Source: Tethya wilhelma | Lineage: Eukaryota > Porifera > Demospongiae > Tethyida > Tethyidae | DNA length: 64,000 nt | Direction of reading: 5' to 3' | Assembly (NCBI GenBank): GCA_964030475.1 | Contig: CAXIPT010000001.1 | Coordinates: forward strand, 662,229-726,228 | Shown here: positions 55,519 through 64,000 of the stretch, piece by piece | Numbering within the stretch: the first letter of the stretch is position 1 | Layout of the letters: each line of letters opens with the position of its first letter | The notes under the pieces: model-generated | What the model was told of the DNA's origin: nothing | Seen by the model: only the letters and a program-made list of their open reading frames with translations | The model's database searches: none | Program-made: the position numbers and the translations under genes

Positions 55519-56015
55519 GTCTTTATTTCTCGTTTAATGAAGTAAATGTCTTATGATCCTGATTATACATTATTAGACTTACAGGGCAGCTTTTATTGCA
55601 CTTCTAAGCTAGCGCACGAATCGATGATGTCATTACTAACTAATTATAATTATCCTAGGGAAATCCCAGGGAATCTCCCTCTGCGTGCATAACATCTTCA
55701 ACAGTCTGAAAGAGTAGGGTATATGTACTAAGAGTCTTAGTAGTTAGTAGAGGTTAAATGACTAGAATTATTCCTCTGCGAATAATTAAACAGTGCACAG
55801 ACTATAGTCTGTCACGCAATATAATAATCGTGATTCATCAGCTAACTAAGTGACGAAAAATGACTTGGTGTCCTCAGACCTGTGTCATACTTAATTTTTT
55901 TTGTCAATTGAAGTGTATAATTCTAATGTTAATTTTACAATAGTGTTCATAGTTTAACTCATATCATCCAGCTGAGGGTCATAATATAATAAAATTGTTT
56001 ATTATGCCAAAAGTG
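55519..56015. other. Intergenic
   Basis: Upstream of CUB-like copy 1. CTTACAGGGCAGCTTTTATT at 55578 is followed by AT-rich sequence. No gene. Confidence 0.5.
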
Positions 56016-56017
56016 CA

Positions 56018-56220
56018 AGGTGAATTTACTTTTCTGGTACCGGTGGAAGGCAATCATTAAAATTTATTGGAAGGGCTCAGAAGCAGATCATGCACTCTAT
56101 ATTCAGAACTTGACATATTTCGGTTGATTTGATGATGTGTTTACTCAATGGGGTGATTGCAATCCCCATTTTTATCACACTGACTTTTTCCATGGGTGTG
56201 GTCTTGCGCAGTCAGTCAGT
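56018..56220 (-). pseudogene. Relic of a fourth CUB-like gene (exon 1 end and promoter)
   Basis: TTACTTTTCTGGTACCGGTGGAAGGCAATCATT (read in two parts) matches the exon 1 end and donor of CUB-like copy 3 (60158-60190). GACTTTTTCCATGGGTGTGG at about 56184 matches GACTTTTTCCATGGGCGTGG upstream of copy 3 (60473). Most of exon 1 and all of exon 2 are gone. Confidence 0.55.
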
Positions 56221-56789
56221 GCAGTTCTACTTGCAATTGTTTACGTGCGCGTTAAAGAAGAAAGCCACAATTTTCTTCTTATTTCATGATTTTAATTTGA
56301 TTGTCCATATATTAATATATGCACAACTTGCACTAATGTAATGTATACCTCTGGCTTTTTCTCTAAGACTTCCAGATTAAGATCGGAACTAACACTTGTC
56401 ATTGAAAATAAATTCATAACTCTGGTATTTGTAAACAAATAATATCAATGCAGAGTGCAATGAATAACAACTTTGCATATGCTACCATAGGCTTAATTAA
56501 AGCACTATGGCACAGATTGGGGAAATTCAACTTGTGACATTCCAGCATGCTGACTCATTGCCAGTGAGAGTATTATTGTCAGCCGATGCACTTATGTATT
56601 ATCATGCAGTCAGATTGCAGCTACAATTGAAGTAACAATTGTTGTGGCCAAGTTGTGGGCCACGCAGACACATAATAATTATATTCTCCATATTTTATTC
56701 TCATTTTCAATGTTCAATTATTATTCAGGTAATAATTTGGATGTTGGAGTAGTATAAATTCATGATTATCAATTGTGACTACAGTAAGA

Positions 56790-57215
56790 TTGATAGTTGC
56801 CAGCTCTGATGCGTCAGCTGCCCATTTCCCAGCTGCATGACGTTTCTAACACTGATTGTGTGGTAGCAGAAGCACTATATGTCTGTAACATTATAATACT
56901 TGCACTGTCATTTGAAATGGTCAAGGCGAGAGATGATAAGCTAAATGTTCTTGGAATATAGAATTCATTCTAGCTAATGTAAGAGTTTAGTTGTTTTTAA
57001 GTCACGTTATTCAGTCCAGTTGTTTATTTGTGACACAAAATCACATTCTTGGTCTCACAAACCAGTCCATTAGTTCTCAATGGTGTCAAAGATCTCCTAG
57101 AAGTCCTGGAAGAAATGCCAAAGTACTTCAAATTCTTCAATCTGGTGATCTTTGCTACGTGGTGTATAGTTTCAAAGGTTATTATGTTAGTGCAATAGTG
57201 GTTCAAATTCACGCG
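56790..57215 (-). pseudogene. OXA1L 5'-end relic
   Basis: The minus strand from 57140 reads KYFGISSRTSRRSLTPLRTN, and upstream and downstream bases match OXA1L exon 1 (53790-54100), including ATTCTTGGTCTCACAAACCA and GCGAGAGATGATAAGCTAAA. Deletions and stops follow, and nothing beyond the first 110 codons is present. It lies at the same position relative to CUB-like copy 2 as the real OXA1L does to copy 1. Confidence 0.87.
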
Positions 57216-57894
57216 GTACCTGTAGTGGTCGTCATTTCTAGTTGCTTACAATTACGTGCTCGCCGAGTACGTGACTACCAATGGCACAACACTTGAAGAA
57301 GCCACAATTTTTTTCTTAATTGCACAATTGTAATGATACAAATGCACAACTTGCACCTATGTAATGCTTATTTAGCAAATTGCACCTCTGCCATTTTCCC
57401 TAGACTTTCGGATGAAGATCACGGGGAACCAACACTTGCCATTGAAAATAAATTCATGCCTCCAGTATTTGTAAACAAATATCAATGTAGTGTGTAATGA
57501 ATAACAACTCTTACACATGCCATCACAGGTCTAGTTAAAGTACCGTATGGGAAACTCCATGCATTCCTGCATGCTGACTCATTTCCAGCATGCATTATTT
57601 TTTGTTTAATTATTATGTTTTACTGAGTATAGTCTCATGTTCTTCAATGTCTGTAACTGTTATAAGATATATTTTGATTATTTATATTGTATGAATTGGA
57701 ATACCTAGTAAAAAAATCATAAAAATAATGTTAACAGGCATGTCGGAGTACCAATAAAAAATCATTTTGACTATAATTATAATAATTTAATGATGGCTAT
57801 GAAGTTAGGATGACTATGATATGAAAATTTAATTGGTGACATTGTTCATGTATAATAGTAATGTGATAGGAAATCTTACAGATCCACGCACTGC
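57216..57894. other. Duplicated flank between OXA1L relic and CUB-like copy 2
   Basis: Matches 54170-54760 in order (ATGCACAACTTGCACCTATG, CCTGCATGCTGACTCATTTC). No gene. Confidence 0.6.
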
Positions 57895-58691
57895 TTAGTT
57901 ATGATGACTTTGAATGACTGCTTCACTGTCATTGCCACCTGCTGGTTGCTCTGAGCATCGAGCTTCAATCTGAAATCTGCCACCACAAGTGCTCTCATTA
58001 GACCATAAGATGGCCAGGAAGGAGTGAGCATTGATTGCATCACGGAAATTGTTAATGCTGTTTCCAGTGATGTTTTGCATGTGAGATCCAATTAGTGGCT
58101 CACTGAACCATAAGTAATCCACTCCATCCCGAAAGGGGGATTGAAATGAGCCTCTTGATTCTAGACTGACTCTTTGTCCTGGAGGACAGTTTAGAGAAAT
58201 GTTATAAACACAGAAGCTTCTGTTGAAATACTTTGGTTTTCTTCTTCCATAACCAGGAGATCGCATGACAGCAACTTGCTCTTGTAAAATGTCTATTGTG
58301 GTCTCAGCTTCAGTTCTTCTAGTCAGTTTACACCGTAAATGGCCAAGAGATCCAGGGCAACGTTCAGCTGTTCTCCACTTCCAACACTTCATTTTGCTAT
58401 ATATAATTATTAATTTTGAAAGATTAAACACAATGATCATGATTGCCTTAAAAAGCAGATTCTTATACGTTATAATTATGACAATATAGCTCACTTCACT
58501 GGTACTGGTGGAATGCAGTCTCCTACAAGTCCAATATCAAGGTGATAATGTGGTCTGTATGTCCCATGATCTTGAGCGCAGTCATCGAATGGAATGGGTC
58601 TTTCTGCGCATGTGCAAGCCGTTGAAGAAGCTGCAAAGTTTGCTGAAGTTGTTAATATTAGTAGAAAAGTTGCAAGTGTTGTTGTGTCCAT
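57895..58691 (-). CDS. Secreted Cys-rich CUB-like protein, copy 2 of 3
   Basis: Exons 58691-58495 and 58396-57895 join in phase 2 to give 232 residues. Signal peptide MDTTTLATFLLILTTSANFA, then ACTCAERPIPFDDCAQDHG and the conserved DCIPPVPV. Exon 2 is very close to copy 1: SPGYGRRKPKYFNRSFCVYN, ISLNCPPGQRVSLES, DYLWFSEPLIGSHMQNITGN, ILWSNESTCGGRFQIEARC. The two copies are clearly recent duplicates; differences cluster in exon 1 and in the segment before the CUB part. Likely extracellular. Intact as read. Confidence 0.82.
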
Positions 58692-59513
58692 ATCCGTTTG
58701 ATTAATTGCCGTTTAGAGGAGTAAGTGTCCTATGACTCTGATCTATGCTTTCATCAACTTACACGGCTTTTTATGCACTACAAAGAGTGCGCTGGCTAAT
58801 GGATGATGTAACTGTGAATCTAGGCTAGGGAAAATCCCCGGAAATCCTCAGCACTGGCCGGACCGCCAATCGCTAGCCAGTGCCACAAAATTAATATCGC
58901 TATAATATCTATAGCTGTAAACTGTAAGCATTGTAAAAGTCTAGCTATTCATGGTCATGCATTATATATAGATCATAGATTATCATAATATCAAATAATA
59001 TCATTAATGCAATAATTGACCAGCATAAACTTGGTGGCTAGTTACGAAATCGCTACTAATGACCATTAAATCCAAAGTACTATTATTATAGCTTGCTATA
59101 CTGTAATCATCCTTAGGCTAATGTATACAGAGCTGTATTCATGGACATTACATTGAACAATAATAAGCTAGCTATAGCTTTCATGTGGTATAAAAATAAC
59201 TCATGCACTCTGTGCTCTCTTAGCATCCATGATTAATTATTTTGATGTTAACGTTGCTTAGCCTTGTGTAAAATTAAAAATTAAGTCATCTTTGTAATGT
59301 CATTCAATTTGATGATATTGTACTGTTGCAATTGAATAATTATAATAAACTATCTATGTACATAATTAATAAAAAATAATAATTATAAATTATAACATCG
59401 GAGTATGAGGTTTTATTATACAAATTAATAATATACAATGTAATAAATCTAAAAGATGTAATTAAAGTAGTATACAATAGTATACAATAGTAATAGTGAG
59501 TTCGTTGTATATA
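58692..59513. other. Intergenic
   Basis: About 800 bp, strongly AT-rich, between CUB-like copies 2 and 3. No exon was seen. Confidence 0.6.
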
Positions 59514-60382
59514 TCACATATGTATCTCTAGTGAGTCACCAGATCCAATATTTAGGTTAACATCAACATTGAGCTCTGAATCATCTGTGTCCAACTCAGG
59601 TTCGGTTGTACTGGCAGTATTGTTGCATCGAGTCTCCATTCTGAACTTGCCAGAAGAAGTTTTACGGTTAGTCCACAGCACAATCAGGAATGAATGAGCA
59701 TCTATTTCATCTTTATAGCCTTCAGCCTCATCCTTACGGATATAGTGGTTGGGTCGCTCACTGTGCCAAATGTAATCGTATTTGTCAGCGAGTTGAGCCT
59801 CTTTCATTTCCAGCAGAACCTTTTGACCATGTGAGCAGCTGAGAGACATGTTGTAGATGCACAGGTTAGTATTGCTATAGGAAGGTTTTGTTTTGTCGTG
59901 GCCTGGTGATTTCAATTCTGCATAGGTTTGAACATTGTTTGGAGTTATAGTGAGTCCGTCAGAACTTGAATCGTAATCACGTTTCCTCAAGACACACCTG
60001 AAATGCTTATCATTGTCACCATCAACAGGACACTCACCAGCTGTCCTCCACTTGAAACATCGCATTTGGCTATAATGAAGGAGATTAGTGGGTAAATCAA
60101 TCTAATTATTCTGAGACAGTCAAATAACAGTTACTTACTAGCTGCTGACAGATAGACTTACTTTACTGGTACACGTGGAAGACAATCATTGAAGAGTCCA
60201 ACATCTGCACTATTGTGTTCTCTGAAGGTGTTTTTCTCTGCACAATTTTTCATGACTACAGATCGCTCTGTGTTCAGGAAGCAGTTGCACTGTTTGTCAT
60301 TGCCTGCAGCACAGCCACTGTAGGTTGTAGATAAGCAGCCCAATGCTAGAGCCACCAATATAGAGACAGTCTTTGTTGCCAT
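59514..60382 (-). CDS. Secreted Cys-rich CUB-like protein, copy 3 of 3 (most diverged)
   Basis: Exons 60382-60162 and 60069-59514 join in phase 2 to give 258 residues. Signal peptide MATKTVSILVALALGCLSTT, then CNCFLNTERSVVMKNCAEKN and DCLPRVPV. Exon 2 keeps CFKWRTAGECP, SPGHDKTKPSYSNTNLCIYN, MSLSCSHGQKVLLEM, DYIWHSERP, HSFLIVLWTNRKTSSGKFRM and ETRC. It has an extra acidic C-terminal tail (STTEPELDTDDSELNVDVNL) not found in copies 1 and 2. The tail and the divergence suggest this is the oldest member. Role unknown; likely extracellular. Confidence 0.82.
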
Positions 60383-60713
60383 TGCAAGTTATTCTTGTTG
60401 TTAAAGCTTGATGTGATGATATGTTTGCTTTTCGCAATAAGCTCGAGCATTTTTATGATCTTTGACAACGTGACTTTTTCCATGGGCGTGGTCTTGCACA
60501 GCCGCTGGCGCGGCGCACGTAAGCTTTGCGTAGTTTTTGCGTATGTACCGGTCGAGTGAGTTGGGGATTTCCCTTTCACTCTCCTCCTGCCGTGTGGTTT
60601 GCAAAACAAGTCCCCTGTGTGCTACTTCAAAGTGGTGGATCTACCTATTCACACGTTGATGGGTGCCCACACTGGTTTCAAAGTAAGTGATGTAATTTCC
60701 AGTCCCCTTGTAG
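60383..60713. promoter_or_regulatory. Upstream region of CUB-like copy 3
   Basis: GACTTTTTCCATGGGCGTGG followed by TCTTGCACAGCCGCTGGCGC (60473-60512) is shared with the relic at 56184 and is the best promoter candidate. No gene. Confidence 0.45.
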
Positions 60714-63108
60714 AGTAAGCCACCGATGTTCGTCCACCATCAAATTCGGACACTTGTATCTCAAAAACTAAAAGCCGCACAGACTTCGGACTTGGTTCAC
60801 GTGAATCAGCATCAAATTTTATTACAGGATAGTCTAAGACCAGCCCCAACTAGTTGAGTACTCCAAAGCTATTACGTTATTAATTGTGTGGCCGACGCAA
60901 CTCTTGTTTCGTGCGGTTAACAGCAACTTTCGGACAGCAACTATAAATCGCAGGTGTGTTAGCGCTAGGGCTATAATACTAATAGTACACATACCTAAGA
61001 CATTATAGTTTGCAAATATAAAATCTGGGCCCGAAAGCTCTTCATACTACGACAGGCCGAAGGGTTGTTTAAGCGCGATTTGGAAATCAATAAATCGGTC
61101 GCATTTACAAGCTACAAACATTCCTGTGAATGCTATTTCTTGAACAATTGAGAGCAGTAGAGACATATAGACATTATATTGAAGTCTAAAACTGTCAGAG
61201 TTACAATTTGAAGTTGGCCCAAGCACTATTAGTGTCCGTCCGAAGACCGGCGTCGCGATCTATCAAGGCTATCTAGCTAGCTCGATTGGGGATCATTTTC
61301 TCTCACGTGACCAGTGACCACACGTCTACTTTTAAAAGATTTTGCCTGGAACGAAGTTTTTCGTGTTTAAATTTTCATATTTTGCAGATCTTTTGATAAG
61401 ACTGAAACAACAGGAGAAAGAGAGAGGTGAGAGCGTCATCCCAACCAGCAGAGGGGAGTCAAGAACTGACGATAAATCCGCAGGCCTGGCAGAGTTGGCA
61501 ACTTGCAGCCCGGAGACAGGAGCCAGGAACCTGAGACAGACAGGAGAGCCGTGTTTAGCGTTTATGAATCTAGTGAGTGGGTGTTTGTGTGTGTTGGTGG
61601 TTAATTTGTGTTTTGTGTGTTTTTGTGTTCTAGTTCTAGTGACTGTGGGTGGTTAATTTGTGGATGTGTTATAGTGTTCAGCAATCAGAGCGGGTGGTTA
61701 ATTAGCTAATTAGCCTGTAAGTCAAGTGCCCTTGTTCAGGTAGTTATGTATAGACCCATTTTGCACGTACTGCTCAAAAAATAAAATTACAAAAATTTAC
61801 GGAGATAAGCCCCGCCCATTGGAGGACAAGAGATGGGCCGTTGTATTATGATCTTCGTAGCAGCTGCTGCAAAAGTTCAAACTATTAACCTATACTAAAT
61901 TTCTAAGTTAGAAGTTACAACAGACTGGGCTAAGAGCAACAAAAACGATTCTTTCTTATCTTCCCATACTCACTGTACAAAATTGTCCTCCAAGATGGTT
62001 GACTTGTTTTATGTCATGTGACCTGTGACGTCACGTGCAACAGGTCTATTTGCAATGATTATTTTATTGTTGCTGACTCACATTAGCAATAGAACCTTGA
62101 TACCACATAATTAACCCTTGAAGACAGTGCATATGGTTTGTGTACCACTGTACCTGTTGAAAACCAAGTAAACCAAATACTGTATTAATAGATTGAGATA
62201 ATTTATATGATACTGAATCGTTTCTCTGCTCCAAAGTTAAGTCGTGCTATGCATGTGTGGAGGATTACAGTAGTTGTTTTGTCTGTCTGTCCTATCGAAA
62301 TCTCAAGAAAGGCGGTTCTAGCAACAAAATTGATGGTGACTTATGTTCATAACTCCGCATATGATCTTGTAGAAATATATTTTGCTATCCAAAACGCTGT
62401 AGTTGCTGATATTTGAGATTTTTGTGCTTCTTTGAGTGCTACCTACATACGGAAGTTTCAAGGCCACACTTATTGATCTAGTGTGCATTATTTAGATTCC
62501 ATGTTGGTGCATGCTGCTACGTATGGTCTGGCTAGCAAGACTACGATGCTTCTCAAGCTGCTTGGCTGTAGCTAAGTGTTAATCAGTGATGCTTGGGCAC
62601 CACGGCAAGCCAGAAGGGTTGGTGGCCTACTTTTTATGTAAGCATATAGATGTATACTGCTACTAGGGGGTTTGCACGGCTATGATATTCTATCATCCTC
62701 AACCTCAGCCTTGCATAGCTATAGATCAAAGGGCATTATATCATAATCTTGCATATAATAATTTTATCGAAGTGTTGAGCTAGTTGAGTGCCAAGGCTTG
62801 TGCACCAATGGTGCCTTCATTATGATGGTTAAACTAGCTACTAGTGGAAAATGGGTGTATAAGAGCAATATGTCAGCTAATGATTTTTTTTCTTGTTTCT
62901 CGTATAGCTATCATGATAGCATTATGGTGGAGGCGAGCTATCCTCCTTTATACTCAACTAGTTGGGGCTGGTCTTAGACTATCCTGTAATAAAATTTGAT
63001 GCTGATTCACGTGAACCAAGTCCGAAGTCTGTGCCGCTTTTAGTTTTTGAGATACAAGTGTCCGAATTTGATGGTGGACGAACATCGGTGGCTTACTCTA
63101 TACAGTGC
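60714..63108. mobile_element. About 2.4-kb element with about 150-bp terminal inverted repeats
   Basis: The left end TAGAGTAAGCCACCGATGTT runs to about 60862 and is mirrored, with a few mismatches, by 62952-63108 ending CATCGGTGGCTTACTCTA. The dinucleotide TA at both edges could be a target duplication of Tc1/mariner type. The interior holds no recognisable transposase. A 104-codon plus-strand frame at 61342-61656 and a repeat at 62240-62840 are all that is seen. The arms happen to be open in frame (KFDADSREPSPKSV), but this looks incidental. Confidence 0.72.
62240..62840 (+). repeat. Dispersed repeat, copy 2 (partner at 2520-3075)
   Basis: AGTTGTTTTGTCTGTCTGTC, TTATGTTCATAACTC, CAAAACGCTGTAGTTGCTGA, TTTTTGTGCTTCTTTGAGTG and GTGCACCAATGGTGCCTTCA correspond in order to the block near the left edge of the window. 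It sits inside the 60714-63108 unit. Confidence 0.62.
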
Positions 63109-64000
63109 AGATCCTTTCTATTCATGGCTATGTTCCTGTTTGTACCAAGTCAGTAGTTTGTTTTATCATAATAAACAGTGGGAATTTTTTCCTTTAATAA
63201 CTCCTGCAAACTGATCTGAGTGGGTGAAGACCATCCCATGTGATGAGTTTAAAAATTATCATTTTAGTATCAATTTAGAATGTTTTCTTTTGTTCTATTT
63301 TTGACTCGTCTTTGTTAGTTTAAGCTTTTTGTTTAGAATATCCACATCAGATGACAGAAAAGGATGTTTGGAGATGTACATGTGCTTGAAAGCAAACATG
63401 CATAGTAGTGGTAGCGGATGTTATGTGATGTAATTATTATGTCATGCTATATTAGAACTTCCAGGGAAACTAGATAGTGGAAATAAACTGGTTCTGAGAA
63501 CAATGACATACAGCCAGGCCAGTATACATACTAGAGACATGGACCTATATACAAATCAATGCTGTCAGCTGAGCATTGTGCATAATAGCTGTTAAACAAA
63601 CTGTTAACGATTATAAATCTTAAAATTATTTGCTACATGTGTACATGTGAGTTTCAAATGAAGTCTTCATGATCTTCTGATCTCCTCTAACAGCTAGCTA
63701 CAAGTAACCAGACAGTCAACTTATGATTGTGTACAATGTAAATTTATACCCTTGCATAGAATTCTCCCCATAATAACGTACATTGTTCTTGTGCAATACT
63801 GATAATTGAAGGATCACCAGATCTGTCTATGATTACATGCCAGTGTGAGTCATACCACTCTCTTGCATGATCTTTGTTTCTTATAAATACTACAGCATCC
63901 ATAGTTGATGAGTTTTATAGTCAGTATTTGTGAGTAAGTGTTTACTATACATCAACCTTTAGCTTAGATTGCCTCCTGTAAGTTGTTTGGTACTGTATGC
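63109..64000. other. Right edge of the window, no gene seen
   Basis: AT-rich sequence. No exon or repeat was recognised with confidence. Confidence 0.55.

Noticed and set aside
61342..61656. 104-codon plus-strand frame inside the long inverted-repeat element
   Set aside because: No transposase motif; the second half is low-complexity GT-rich sequence.

Overview
The window is animal nuclear DNA, most likely from a sponge (demosponge, possibly Amphimedon-like; this is inference). Genes are split by short GT-AG introns and packed on both strands. The set includes metazoan-type genes: a four-jointed Golgi kinase, CUB proteins, a STAND/Roc-like GTPase with a death domain, and phenylalanine hydroxylase. 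The intervals are full of foldback DNA elements, microsatellites and small assembly gaps (N runs at 3527-3555, 12290, 12718, 29267, 30737, 31446-31453, 31947, 35516, 52094). No bacterial, viral or CRISPR features were seen.

Layout. 0-10 kb: the start of one phenylalanine hydroxylase (PAH) gene running off the left edge, a stray PAH last exon on the other strand, a HINT gene plus its inverted broken copy, and a complete nine-exon PAH gene (5307-9664). 9.9-12.7 kb: an intronless RING/TRAF-type-zinc-finger protein and the C-terminal half of a DUF4139 protein. 12.85-18.26 kb: a tandem satellite of about 175 bp x 31. 18.7-25.2 kb: a divergent Rab-like GTPase immediately followed by a Roc/STAND-like GTPase with a C-terminal death domain. 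25.4-27.6 kb: three nested or adjacent DNA elements, with target-site duplications for two. 28.0-29.4 kb: a seven-exon secreted Cys-rich protein. 30.4-33.8 kb: IBA57 (mitochondrial Fe-S assembly) with an EF-hand gene nested on the opposite strand in an intron. 34.3-48.4 kb: four hotdog-fold (DUF4442-like) genes, three preceded by the 5' end of IBA57 or a relic of it, plus LINE remains, desaturase relics and a complete cytochrome-b5/front-end desaturase. 49.1-50.2 kb: four-jointed kinase. 50.6-52.1 kb: a large near-perfect inverted repeat. 53.0-60.4 kb: OXA1L, then three tandem secreted CUB-like genes with OXA1L relics between them. 60.7-63.1 kb: a transposon-like unit with about 150-bp terminal inverted repeats.

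How it fits together. There is no operon logic. Two themes recur. (1) Local segmental duplication copies a gene together with the 5' end of its neighbour: IBA57 5' end with hotdog gene, OXA1L 5' end with CUB gene, and HINT/PAH pieces. It leaves tandem paralogues separated by pseudogene stubs, with sequence exchange among the hotdog copies. (2) Several families of non-autonomous inverted-repeat elements insert between genes and in introns. Exon boundaries were checked by reading frame and splice phase across introns; where phases do not agree this is stated.
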